This document shows positions 1 through 11,146 of a DNA stretch of 64,000 bases, piece after piece. The DNA is from Thalassia testudinum (lineage: Eukaryota; Streptophyta; Magnoliopsida; Alismatales; Hydrocharitaceae). The notes below the pieces were generated by a model. The model made no database searches and was not told the origin of the DNA. It saw nothing but the letters and a program-made list of their open reading frames with translations. The DNA is taken from assembly GCA_037157565.1 (NCBI GenBank), contig JAZHRO010000056.1, positions 29,883,501 through 29,947,500 on the forward strand, read 5' to 3'. The translations under genes were made by a program, and so were the position numbers. Within the stretch, counting starts at the first letter, position 1. Every line of letters begins with the position of its first letter.

Positions 1-1869
1 CGCATGAGAGATTTGGGTATCAAAGAATTTCCAAACTGTAGCCAGCTTTCCAAGCTTAGGAAGCTTTCTTCCCAAGCCCAAAACCTCCTCCCGAGGTCTA
101 TAAAAGACCTCCTAATCATACCATCCTCTTCATGCTTGAAATCGGCCAAGATTCCCCCTCAATTCCCCTCTCTCTCTTGATTGAAAGCTCTTCGACGTTC
201 GGCGAGCCCCTCCAACCATCTTCATCCTCCTTTTGCAATACCTGCAGCGGAGTCATCCTCCTCGCTTCTTCCCACATCGAGCCATACCAGCCAATGCCCT
301 AACCTTCCTCTTCCTTGCCGTTCCACTCTCTCTGGAGCTATTCTCTTCTCCGACTCCGGCAACACCATAACCGACTCCGCCTTTGCCTTACTTCATCTGC
401 TAGGTACCCATATTGCCACCTCATCTTCCATTCTTCATTCCCAGACATTTGCAACTCTGTTTCGACCGTCGACTCACCCTTCTGCCCTCCGTCTTCCACC
501 TCGCCAACGTACCTTCACATGGCCACTACGCTCCACCAACCTGGCCACCGTTCATCCCTACACCTCTGCCATGTCCCAGAGAGCAACAGCCCTCTGGTAA
601 TCGAGGCTATTAGCCTCTCCTCAGTGCCACCGAGCACACCCATTCTAACGCACACAGTCCGACTCCTCCACGCATGCACGGACCTTGCCATGCCGCACAA
701 CCCCCACTGTTGCATTAGCTGTGGTCCGACAAAGGTCCTGAGCAAGTTTAGTTGGGCCGTGAGGTCGTATTACTGATTTCAGGTACCGGCCCCTCTCCTC
801 CATTGACGCACAGCTCCAAAGCAAGCTTCAAAGCTTGTTCTTCACCTGCAGCTCCAGGCGACACGCTCAGACGATGTGGATACAACAACTATAGGTTCGC
901 AGGTTCTTAATTGGAAGGAAGTAGCATAGCCGTGACCCAGTTCGAGCCATCTTCACTGATGCTGCAGACGCATGAAGGAGTGGGAGTAGATAGTCCCACA
1001 TCGGAAGACACTGAAGCGGCACACACACATATATTGAATATGTCAATAGGGCTCTTTGCCTCCAAACACGGGGTGAGGTCCCTCTCACCCACGCACACCT
1101 GCGCCTCGTTCGTGACCTCTGCCCATGGACCTGGCCTGACCCGTTAACCCACCTAACCCTCACTCCTCGCTCATCACCCACTGCCGGTGAGCCTGGAATC
1201 GAGTACGCTAGGTCCGTAACCCGATTACCCTATGGCTCTAGGAGAGTGGATCCTAAAGAGAGAAAGAGAGAAGGAGGGTCTGCATGGGTAGGGGGGGTTT
1301 TACTCTTGGTGAAACCTGGCTGACACTTAGCTGAATTTAAGAAGCCTTCCCCCTTTGTGTGTGTGAAGAGAAGGAGAAGAAATAGAGAAAGAGAAGAAGA
1401 AGAAAAGAAGGCCTAATCAGTAGAGAAAGAGAGGAAAAGGCTTGAGCGGAAGAAGAAGAGAAGGTGCCGCACAGGAAGGGAAAAAGAACAATGAGAAGAA
1501 GAAGAAGAAGAACAGAGAAGAGAAAGAAGCTAAGAGATCCTTAAGTCTCTAGCATTGTAGCATAGGGCTATTTAAGATGTCTAATACCTTTGATTGCATA
1601 TACTTTAGGTTTGATTTAAGTGTTATTTGTGAGGAGTAATTGGTGATCTAAATTACCATTTTACTCCATTCTTTTTGCATATTGATCCTGACATTATTCT
1701 TATTGCAATCTCTATTCTTGATTTAAATTGTGATCTCGAGTTTTGAAGCCTATATTGCTCCCTGTGCTCGACCTTGGAACTTTTTCAAGTAATAAAATTA
1801 TTTGTTTGAGCACTATTTTGGCTATACTGCAACGCGACAATCTTAAAACACCAATTTAGCACGCGAGCA
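1..1869 (+). repeat. 5' LTR of element A (partial)
   Basis: Matches the 3' LTR at about 11041-12924 from the first base on. It ends at CA just before the primer site at 1873. It contains a TATA box, a purine (GAA/GAG) tract at about 1360-1540 and U5. The long open frames in this LTR are not conserved as proteins and I treat them as non-coding. Confidence 0.93.
99..106 (+). promoter_or_regulatory. TATA box of the 5' LTR of A
   Basis: TATAAAAG in the context GAGGTCTATAAAAGACC. The same position in the 3' LTR (11139-11146) reads TATAAAAA. Likely core promoter of the element. Confidence 0.7.
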
Positions 1870-1872
1870 TTT

Positions 1873-1890
1873 TGGCACCGTTGCCGGGGA
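1873..1890 (+). promoter_or_regulatory. Primer binding site of element A
   Basis: TGGCACCGTTGCCGGGGA, starting 3 nt after the LTR end. It matches the complement of the 3' end of plant tRNA-Asp(GTC), the usual primer for Athila/Tat elements, with one mismatch (A for G at the fifth base). Confidence 0.88.
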
Positions 1891-2989
1891 GCAACGGGCA
1901 ATTTAGAACTCTTGATTGCAATTCCTAATTTGGATTGTAACTTGCTATATTCTTCTGCTGTGGTTTATTTCAGGAGGGATACATTTAGGGAAGATCAGCC
2001 GCACATTAAACATGCCAAGGGCAGGTAAGTTCTAACTACTCTCTCTTAAGCCCCTGATTCTGAAAAGGTTAAAAGGAAGAAATCAATTAGGGCTACTTGC
2101 ATTCTATCCTTAGATAATTCATCAAGTTGCCTCAGTTGATGCATTTTATTTAGACAACAAATCCTGATTTGTGCACCCACTTAAAGCTTAAGGTATTTGG
2201 GCTATCACATTCTTGCTTGAGCCCTAGGTACCACATTTTGACAAATTAAATTGGACCAAATTAGAGCCAATTAATGATTCCAGTTTAGGATTTTTAGAGA
2301 CACACTTGCTTAATCAAGAATTGATCTTTCAAACAAATGTGTGCCTAAGCCTTGATTGAACTTATTTATTCAAGCAAAACCCTAAAATCAAGCTCTTAAA
2401 TTCATTTGAACACTAAAAGAGGGACCTAAGATTCTCAAGAGGACAAAATAGGTGAAGTTGACCCACCTTGTTGGGTTAACCAATCTTCAAAGGTCACTTT
2501 TGCACTCAACATATCTTTAAGTTCAAGTGAAATTCTAAAGCACCCTTGCTCTTAATTAAAACTGGTAGACTTAAGAGGTCAAGTCCCCATTCTGGTCTAC
2601 CTAGAACATCAGTGACAAGAGAGGTCGGATGGGGGAAACCCTGTAACCCGTGGGGGTGCTCTACCGTGTAAGGGTCTTTGCAAGACTCTCCCTCTCTAGT
2701 TGCCCAGGTAATTCTCTGGTGGATGGCTTTTTGACTAAGGGGTATCATCCGCCCCAAACCTCTATAGTCATTCAAAATTTTTTGGGTGTCTTTATTGGGT
2801 CCATCACATTCTACCTCTCATCTACTCCATCGGTGCATGTTCGGGAGGTCTTTAAGACCATCCTTGAGGCCTCCTTTAGCTACTCATTCACATCGAGGCC
2901 AAGCCTCGACCTCCTTGTTTATGCGACAACCCAATCCTATTGATATCTCTTTCGATTCATTTGAACCTGATTCTCCTTCATCCATCATC
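1891..2989 (+). other. Untranslated leader of element A
   Basis: About 1.1 kb between primer site and gag, rich in A+T, with no protein that I recognise. Leaders of this length are usual in the Athila clade. Confidence 0.7.
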
Positions 2990-4560
2990 ATGGCACAACC
3001 TACAGAAGAAAATAATCTTGAAAATCAACTTCAGCGCCTCAATGATATGTTCCAACCTTTGCAAACCCACCGCAGCGTCCAATGATGCGAGATCACTACA
3101 ATCCTGCTGCGGTGGTGATCGAACCTTGAGTGCAGATCTCCACTGGAGGTCCTGACACTGAACTTAAGCCCAACATGATTCATGCCATTCCCAAATTCCA
3201 TGAGCGTAATTCTGAAGATACTTTCCAGAATATCAAACAACTCAAGCATTTGGCCCAAACCTTCGGGTCAGAAGCTCAAAATTGGGATATTCTACTCATG
3301 AAAATGTTCTCCTTCTCTCTTGTGGATAAAGCTGCTCATTAGTACCAAACCCAAACACGTCCAATCAACACCTGGGCGGAACTTCAATCCGAGTTTTTGA
3401 GGAAGTTCTTCCCTGTTGGTCGGATAAATGCTTTATGGCACCAGATTACACATTTCACATAACAAGTAGGAGAACCACTTCACGAAGCATGGGATCTTTT
3501 TCTGGATCTCATGCAAAAGTGCCCCCACCACGGAATTCCAAAATGGGAACAAGTCCAGTCTTTTTACCAGGGACTCCATGAGAATATTTCATTATTCGCC
3601 AATACGACTTGTGGAGGAAACATCATGGGTCAACATGATGACACCATGTGGGAGATTCTCGAGAATATGTGCGAGAACTCCATCAATAATGAATCCATGG
3701 GCATGTTCGATCGGATTAATGCCTGTGCATTAACGAATCCAAAGGCAGCACATGAGACGTAGGGCCGATCCTCTTCCGTTGACTTGGAACTGATGTCTAG
3801 TCATCTGGACAAGGTCTCTATTATTGAGAAGAAGGTGGATGAGCTAACTCGACATTTGCAGCGAGCCACCTCTGCGCAAAACTTGTTCACGCAACCACCC
3901 TTGGGCAGGGAGGCCGTGCACAACATCTATCACCAACCTTCTCAGGGGATGGATCCATATCCACCCCCATCAGATTCTAGTTTCGGAGGATACTCTGGAT
4001 CCACTTACTCTAGTTGGAGGAACTTTGAACCCTCATATTCTGATTTTCTCGAGGTTCCTCATACCTGTGAGGACCTCAACGCCATTCAGAATGATCCATT
4101 CTCAAACACCTACAATCCTGGATGGCGTAATCATCCCAATTTCACGTGGTTAGGCAATAATCAAAATCAGAGACCTCAATATCCACCTCGACCACAAGCT
4201 CCTACTCCATATCAGCCACCTCAGCCTCAACCTAACCCAACTTATCAATCTGGGCCGACTCAGACAAATAAAATGGCTCTTATCCTTCAGACTCTGGTCG
4301 ACATTTAGAAGATGAACGCGGCTATGCAAAAACAGCACAAAGACGAGATCACAGAGGTTCACAATTAACTTGCCCAGATGGCAAATCCTCGCCAACCTGG
4401 TGCACTTCCTTCACAACCTCTGCCTAATCCGAATAACGTACTGAACTAGAGGCGCATTATGAACCCAAATTCAGGCAAAGCTCACTTTATTTATCAAGCC
4501 CCTTCTACTCCATCACCCGACGGGATGGAGACTTCGACATCGTATACGGGTTACTAGCAG
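2990..4560 (+). pseudogene. gag: gag of element A, broken
   Basis: Encodes the structural Gag protein that forms the particle packaging the element RNA. The start chosen is the ATG at 2990 (MAQPTEENN). There is a frameshift between about 3085 and 3130, then one main frame with in-frame stops near 3342, 3460, 3760 and 4306. Recognisable parts: the gag core (IPKFHERNSEDTFQNIKQL, about 3193-3250; WAELQSEFLRKFFPVGR, about 3370-3420), a helical segment at about 3800-3880, and the clade signature DPFSNTYNPGWRNHPNFTW at about 4093-4150. A proline/glutamine-rich tail follows. I did not find a CCHC knuckle. Element C carries a homologous gag that does have one. Product and family are certain; function is lost. 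Confidence 0.9.
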
Positions 4561-4778
4561 TAAGCACCTCTTCTACCGACACCAAACCAGAACCAAGCGG
4601 GATTGAATTCTGTTACTACCTGCACTGGCAAAACAACACAGGACCTACCTTGTCCAAGCCACTCCCAACCTATAATACAAACCCTAACCCTAGGATAGTC
4701 ATCTAGGACACCTCTATCCCAGATCAAGAACCTGGACCCATTATAAAGGAACCATCTAAGGTTCCATATCCTGAGGCC

Positions 4779-5460
4779 TTGACCAAGGGAAAAAGGACAA
4801 CCAAAATCGTGGCACCTGAAGAGGACCTGGTTAAGCTCTTTGAGCAGGTCCACATAAACATCCCCTTGATGGATGCAATACGCCACGTACCAACTTATGC
4901 ACGATTTCTGAAAGATGTATCTACACCTAAGCGTAAGCCACGAACCAAAGAAGGGAATCCAATCGTACTGTCAGAGCAAGCCAGCTCTGTCATTTTGAGC
5001 AAACTCTTGCCTAAGGCAAAAGACTTAGGCACCTCTTTGATCTCCTGTGAAATCGGTGATATACAATTTGATCGAGCTTTGTTAGACTTAGGAGCCTCCA
5101 TAAACTTCATACCTACATCCCTACTAGACTACCTCGAGGAATCTAAACTTAAATCGACAGAAATGACTTTACAATTGCTGACTGATCAATTAAGTCACCA
5201 AAAGGAATTCTCAAGGATGTCATAGTTTGGGTGAATGACTTCTATTTTCCAGTGGATTTCATTATCTTAGACATGGATGCTCCTAAGAATGTGAAAAATA
5301 CACTGATCATACTAGGGAGACCCTTTCTTGCGACTACTAAGGCCAACATCAATTGTGAGTAGGGCCAAATTGAATTAAAATTTGGGAGCAAGACACTAAA
5401 GATCAACATCTTTAAGGCCCAACAAGGAATTAATTACGGAGTCATAGAACAAATTTGAGA
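4779..5460 (+). pseudogene. Aspartic protease region of element A
   Basis: Retropepsin-like protease that would cut the Gag-Pol polyprotein. The frame opens after gag in a different phase. The segment LVKLFEQVHINIPLMDAIRH is the conserved Athila linker before the protease. The active-site motif reads ALLDLGASINFIP (DLGAS in place of the usual D-T/S-G, as is normal for this clade). The second part, DFYFPVDFIILDMD followed by LGRPFLATTKANI at about 5240-5355, completes the fold. A stop at 5223 and another near 5360 break the frame. Confidence 0.88.
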
Positions 5461-6760
5461 TATTGAAGCTGTGGTTGACAACTTTATCAAGGAAAGATCA
5501 ACTATTTTCGATCAACTACAAGAGGATCAAAACCTGCAATTAGAGGAGCCCGAACTCAACCTAGACACACCCATAGCTCTCACCTTTGCTCCCAACACCC
5601 ACCCTGAACTACCTACTGCTGCTGAAAACTTGATTTTGGAATTAAAGCCTCTTCCTGATCATCTTAAGTACGCCTTTTTGGGTTCCAATCAGATGTTTCC
5701 TGTGATTATCAACTCCCGACTCACACCTGATCCGGAAACATGCCTAATTTCTGTTCTCCAGCAACATCGAAGAGCCATTGGATGAACTCTCGATGATCAC
5801 ACTAGTATCAGCCCCTCATACTGCACACATCACATCAACACTAAAGAGGGCTCACGACCATCCCGTGAAATGTAGGGATGCCTGAATCCAAATCTGTAGG
5901 ATGTCATGAAAAAGGAGATTATCAAGTGGTTAGATGCAGGGATCATCTACTCGATCTCCGACAGTCGGTGGGTGAGCCCAATCCAAGTTGTGCTTAAAAA
6001 GGCAAGTCTCAACGTCATCACGACTTAAATCAGGGAAACCATACTAACCCGTATAGCAAACTCGTGGAGAGTTTGCATTGATTATAGAAGACTCAATTTC
6101 TCCACAAAGAAGGATCATTTCCCACTACCATTCATTGATCAAATTCTCGAGAAACTAGAGGGAAATTGATTTTTCTACTTTTTGGATGGGTACTTCAGTT
6201 ATAATCAGGACGCAATCCACCCCGAGGACCAAAAGAAGACCACCTTCACCTGACCCTTCGGAACTTACTCATTTTGAAGGATGCCGTCCGGTCTCTGCAA
6301 TGCACTTGCTACCTTTCAATGGTCCATGCTTGCTATATTCTTAAATATGGTAGGTGAGTACGTTGAAGTCTTCATGGATGACTTCTCGATATTTAGTGAA
6401 TCATTTGATGATTGCCACCTGCACTTGGTCCAAATCCTCAGGCAATGCATCGATGTGAACTTGGTTCTTTCCTGGGAAAAGAGCCACTTCATGGTACCTG
6501 AGGGAATTGTCTTGGGACATTTAATCTTTGAAAAGAGCATCCAAGTTGATCGAGCCAAGGTGAATTTGATTTCTAAACTCCCTATGCCTAGCTTGGTCGA
6601 AGACATCCAATCCTTCCTATGGCACGTCAGTTTTTACCATCGATTCATTCCTAATTTCTCAAAAATTGCATGCCCCCTGACTAATCTTCTAACTAAGGAT
6701 GTCCCCTTTGAAATCTACAAGGAGTGCACTCAGGCATTTGAGATCCTGCGTGATTGAGTT
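5461..6760 (+). pseudogene. pol: Reverse transcriptase of element A, broken
   Basis: RNA-dependent DNA polymerase domain. Upstream linker ELKPLPDHLKYAFLG (about 5640-5685), then KKEIIKWLDAGIIYSISDS (about 5908-5965), [11 protein letters not shown] (about 6064-6095), and the palm region after a frame change: MPSGLCNALATFQ (6281 on) and the catalytic VFMDDFSIFS at about 6368-6397, equivalent to YMDD. Thumb and connection follow (GIVLGHLIF; FLWHVSFYHRFIPNFSKIA). Stops occur near 5785, 6030, 6168, 6253, 6275 and 6757. The catalytic aspartates are readable, but no continuous enzyme could be made. Confidence 0.9.
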
Positions 6761-7140
6761 ACCCAAGCACCTATCCTTCAACCCTTGATTGGTCTCAACC
6801 CTTTGAGATCATGTGCGATGCATCTGATTATGCTGTAAGAGCAGGACTTAGGTAGAAAATAGATGGGAAACCCATGGTCATTTACTACACTAGCAAGACA
6901 CTTAATGAGGCTCAGCGTAACTACATAGTTACTGAGAAAGAGCTACTAGCCATAGTATTTACCCTGGAAAAGTTCAGATTGTATCTTTTGGGTTCCCATA
7001 TTATCATTTACTCAGATCACACTGCTTTGAGGCACCTCCTTGCGAAGAAGGATGCGAAACCTCAGCTAATCCGCTAGATCTTGCTGTTGCAAGAGTTTGA
7101 CCTATAGATTAGCGACAAGGTGGGAAAATAGAATGTGGTA
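6761..7140 (+). pseudogene. RNase H domain of element A
   Basis: Degrades the RNA strand of RNA:DNA hybrids during reverse transcription. Readable motifs are [12 protein letters not shown] (first catalytic Asp, about 6802-6835), VIYYTSKTLNEAQRNY, TEKELLAIVF (catalytic Glu), [18 protein letters not shown] (Asp) and NVVADHLS at about 7132-7155 (last Asp). Stops occur near 6855, 7075, 7105 and 7130. The same domain in element G is uninterrupted, which confirms the reading. Confidence 0.9.
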
Positions 7141-8530
7141 GCTGATCACTTATCCTACCTTCCTTCCGACATTATCGACCCTTCTGGATCCATTACTGAG
7201 CATTTTCCCGATGAGCATCTCCTAACTATCAGTGTAGGACTTCCATGGTTTGCTGATCAAGTAAACTACTTGGCATCACATCAGATCCCGTCCAATTGGC
7301 CAAAAGCCAAGAAGGACAAATTACTTTCAAATGCCAAGTAATACATTTCGGATGACCCATATCTCTTCTGCATTGGTGCTGATCAAATCATCCGACGATG
7401 TGTTCCGGAAGTGAAAATTTAGGACATTTTGTCCTTCTGCCATGACTAGGCCTGCGGTGGACACTTCTCTGGTCATAAAACAGTAGCAAAAGTCCTCCAG
7501 TGTGGCTCCTATTGGCCCACAATTTTCAAAGATGCATACAATCACTGTAAGGCATGCACTCGTTGCCAGACCTTAGGCAACATGAGCCGCCACAATATGA
7601 TTCCCTTACAGTCGATTCTCGTATGTGAAATATTCGATATCTGGGGGATTGATTTTATGGGACCTTTCCCTAGTTCGGACAGCTTCGAATACATTCTTCT
7701 CACTGTTGACTACATGTCCAAATGGATCTTAGCCATTCCAACCCGAACCAATGATCATAAGGTGGTTATCAAATTCATTCATCAGAGCATCTTTTCTCGA
7801 TTCGGGATTCCACATGCCATAATCTTCGATGGAGGGACCCATTCCACAAATGCTCAGTTCAAATCATTGATGACCAAATATGGGGTGTCGCACCAAATCT
7901 CTACTCCTTATCACCCCCAAACCGACGGTCTAGCTGAGCTATCGAATCAGGAGATCAAGAAAATCCTCCAGGTCACTCTTCAACCTGACAGGAAAGATTG
8001 CTCATCCTGACTTCTAAAAGCTTTGTGGGCTTATAGGACCACCCACAAAACCCAATTAGGTATGTCTCCCTTCAGAATAGTGTACGGGAAGGCATGTCAC
8101 CTCCCCGTCGAATTGGAGCACAAAGTCTATTGGGCAGTACGAAACTGCAATCTCAATCTTTCTAAGGTAAGAACCCACAGAAAGCTTCAAATGAGCGAGA
8201 TTGATGAACACGCCATGACACATATGAGAACTCCCAAATTTACAAAGAGTAGGTTAAGGCCTTTCACAACAAGCACATATCCAGAAAGATCTTTCCCCTG
8301 GTCAGAAAGTCCTACTCTTTGATGCAAACTCAAATTGTTCTCAGGAAACCTCAGATCAAAATGGATTGGACCATACCTTGTCTGACAAATCTTTAGAAAT
8401 GGAGCTGTCGAAATTAGTCAACTCAGCCACGATTCAGAACCTTTTTTCGTGAACTGTTAGAGACTCAAATCGTTCATTGAACTCATCGATACAAACTTGG
8501 CTGAGGTATCTTTTGATCTCCATTCTCCCT
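7141..8530 (+). pseudogene. Integrase of element A, broken
   Basis: Inserts the cDNA into the host chromosome. N-terminal HHCC zinc region at about 7380-7580 (FCHD, CGGHFSGHKTVAKVLQ, YWPTIFKDAYNHCKACTRCQ). The catalytic core is open in one frame at 7582-8010: WGIDFMGPFP (Asp), IIFDGGTHS (Asp) and YHPQTDGLAELSNQEIKK (Glu), with the usual spacing. Next come LWAYRTTHKTQLGMSPF (8023 on) and the C-terminal GPY/F part (KWIGPYL, about 8360-8385), reached only after frameshifts. The end is near SFDLHSP and the stop at 8530. It is very close to the integrase of element D. Confidence 0.92.
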
Positions 8531-8551
8531 GAGCTTATTGCGCCTGGCTGA

Positions 8552-8592
8552 TGGCATTAAACTCAGCGATTAATGGGAGGCAACCCATCATT
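8552..8592 (+). promoter_or_regulatory. 3' Box 1 of element A
   Basis: GGCATTAAACTCAGCG followed by ATGGGAGGCAACCCAT. The same module lies just after the last coding region in D (33281-33320), G (antisense, 38405-38446), E1 (antisense, 18230-18270) and, shortened, B (53899-53920). GGGAGG/CAACCC can fold. Function unknown. Confidence 0.6.
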
Positions 8593-8795
8593 TTGAAAAA
8601 ATCAAAACCCTTCCTGACACATCTTATGCTAAACTCATATTGCACTTTATAGTTCATCCATTAGAATAGCCGACTCCACCTCTAGTACTCGTACCCGAGC
8701 TTGAAATCGTCCTCAATAGTCACCCTGACCCATTCACCCACCCAACACCTGTTCTAATGAATGATCTAAGTTGAACTCGAACGCACCTAATTTAC

Positions 8796-8832
8796 AATGA
8801 GGGCATTGCAAATCATAGGCATGGGGGGTATT
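8796..8832 (+). promoter_or_regulatory. 3' Box 2 of element A, internal polypurine-like motif
   Basis: AATGAGGGCATTGCAAATC then ATAGGCATGGGGGG. The core TAGGCATGGGGG resembles the purine motif that abuts the 3' LTR about 1.35 kb further on. Also present in D, G, E1 and B. Confidence 0.6.
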
Positions 8833-10156
8833 AAAGTGCAAAACACTATGAAAATCACTTCACAAGAAAGGGTTTTATCAAAAAAATATCATCACATATT
8901 CCAAAAAATAAAAAAATAAAAAATTGAAAAGGAACAAAAATAGGAGAAGGGAAGAAATTTTGAATGGATTGCATATCATTTTTGAGGAGAAAAAAGGGAA
9001 GGAGATAAAAATGTAAAAGGAGCACAATTTGAAAAGAAAAGAAAAAGAGATAATCATTATTAAAAGATTAAGGAATTGACTTAGTGCTAGACCAAATCAA
9101 AAGAAAGAAAATGAAAGGCAAAAGGTGCCAAGGAAACAAAAAAGATATTAGTAGGAATGTTGATTTTAGGCCTCTTGGGCTACAATCCTAGCCTTAAAAA
9201 TTCAAGTACCCGCTAAGATCTAGATAGACCTCAAGAGGTTGGAGAAAATGCAAAGCTTAAGTATTAGGTCTAAGGCTTAGGGATTATTCGGCCTCATTAA
9301 CTAACCTCTGGTTTATGGGACTCGGTAACCTAAGCACCCCAATCCACACACAGTCTGGTTTAGTGCACCTAAGTATTAAAATCACGCAAATGCATTAAAT
9401 CTATTATGAAAGAGAAGTTACCTAGAATAGGAGTGGCTGATCAACACAAGTTGATTTGCATGAGTTTCTGGCGCGGAGAGGCGGGAAATTCCCCTTGAAG
9501 ATGCACAATAACATATTGTATCCGCGGTGCTTGTCTCCTAGGATATCTAAATATCCTTCCAGGGGCATGTAAGCACTTTGTGCTGGTTCAGATGCCATGG
9601 GCGGCATTATCTCGAAATGTTGATTGTGAGGGTTTAGATTTAGCTACAGAACGTCATGGGTGCGATTATCTCTAAATCTCGAAAGCAAGGGTTCTGGGGG
9701 TTGCCATGGGTGGTGCTATCTTGAAGCATCGATTTCCAGGGACCCTGCAAGGATTGATGGTGGGAACTAGGAATCTGATACAGACCGTGTTGTAAGGCTA
9801 ATCTGAAGCTAGAAATAAAAAGAAAAGAGAGAGAAAACTCTCTAAAAACAAAGCCAAGTTCTTCTATCTCTCTCTGACAAAAATGCACTACAAACTGAAC
9901 CTGGGCTAAAACATGTTACAAGCACGGGTGCTTTAACCATGGAGTTCAACAAACCTTAGGTTAGTTCCTATGGGCATTAGAAACCTTCACGGCGGACTAA
10001 GGCTAGAGCTGGTTAGGTCAGGATCTTTGTTGGTCCTTGAGTACCTCTAGGCCTACTATCGGCATTATAACCTAATCTACAAAAGAAAGCACACATCAAA
10101 GTTTTAAGCATCAAAAATCATATGGTTAAGAATCAATGTTAATACCTTGAAATTTT
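8833..10156 (+). other. Long 3' non-coding region of element A
   Basis: 1.3 kb without a recognisable reading frame. It opens with an A/purine-rich stretch (about 8870-9150), then holds the tandem motif listed separately. I see no envelope-like protein. Confidence 0.7.
9592..9745 (+). repeat. Three degenerate ~50-bp tandem units in the 3' region of A
   Basis: Units begin near 9594, 9652 and 9702. Each carries a core like GCCATGGGTGGTGCTATCT followed by GAA and a G-rich end (AGGGTT or AGGGAC). Spacing is about 50-58 bp. A GGATATC/ATATCC dyad (9540-9556) lies just upstream. Confidence 0.6.
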
Positions 10157-10186
10157 GCTAAGGGACTAGCAGAAGCTAGGCATGGA
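10157..10186 (+). promoter_or_regulatory. Purine motif next to the 3' LTR of A
   Basis: CTAAGGGACTAGCAGAAG followed by TAGGCATGGA, directly before the LTR start TGTATAATGG. The same string (GGGACTAGCAAA ... TAAGCATGGGGG) precedes the LTRs of E1, E2, G and B, so it marks the plus-strand priming site and defines the LTR start. Confidence 0.75.
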
Positions 10187-11022
10187 TGTATAATGGGAAC
10201 ACCATCATGAGCAATAACTAGCACATTTTGATCCAATTAAGTCAATAAATGCTCCTATGTAACTGCCACAGAGTCATAAGTCACTGCATAATCATTCCAA
10301 GGGAAAAATAAGAAACCAGGGTTAAAACTGGAATTCTACTAGCATATCATGAATGCAGTACAACCACAGGCTTTTTCAGGGGTTGAATGAAAATCAAATG
10401 GTCTTAAAAGGATAACAAGTGGGTTAGAACAATCAGAAAAGGGTTTGCACATGTTTTGAGAATTAAATGACTTTTGAAACCCTAAAAATAGACCCGCTTA
10501 ATTAGCTGAGGTTCTAGTCAAGATGAAATTCACCTAAACCATTTAAAATTCATAAGAAAATATTCTCTAGGGTTTGAAACCTTCAATTTGACCATCAGAA
10601 CCCATTTTGACCCAGAACAGAGTGTCAGACAGGCATTTGCCCTAATTCACATTTTTGCATAAATTACCTAGTCAAACGTAGTCAAAACCAAAATCCAACT
10701 TCACCATTGGATTCCTTAGGTCCAAATTAGGTTTATACCAAAATTTGGACCCAAGATAAGTTTGTCATGACCTAGTTTGTAACTTGGTCCTGTCTGATTA
10801 CATTTCTGCTCTTAACTTTCAAAATCTTTTCAAACAGACCCCTAACTTTGTCATCGTTCTCACAAAAGGGTCCCTGCCACCATTAAACCTATTCCTACTT
10901 TCTCCGATGACCTTTATTTGGAAAGAACTCATTGATATCTTGACGAATCCCTTTCAAATTTGAAAGGGAAGTTCGTTAAGAAATTCCCTTCCTTTTGAAC
11001 CCAATCCCATGCCCTAAAAGTT

Positions 11023-11058
11023 ACCCAATCTCTCATGCGAACGCATGAGAGATTTGGG
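11023..11058 (+). repeat. Near-perfect hairpin in U3 of A
   Basis: ACCCAATCTCTCATGCG, two bases, then its inverted complement with one extra T. It lies about 80 bp upstream of the TATA box. The right arm is also the first 18 bases of the window. In the antisense solo copy (about 44713-44755) the left arm survives and the right arm is decayed. Confidence 0.8.
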
Positions 11059-11138
11059 TATCAAAGAATTTCCCAACTCTAGCGAGCTTTCCAAGCTTAG
11101 GAAGCTTGCTTCCCAAGCCCAAAACCACCTTTGAGGTC

Positions 11139-11146
11139 TATAAAAA
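11139..11146 (+). promoter_or_regulatory. TATA box of the 3' LTR of A
   Basis: TATAAAAA in the same context as the 5' LTR box at 99-106. Confidence 0.65.

Noticed and set aside
181..776. Open frames near the start of the window
   Set aside because: They fall downstream of the TATA box in the 5' LTR of A and are broken in the 3' LTR copy (11106-11800).
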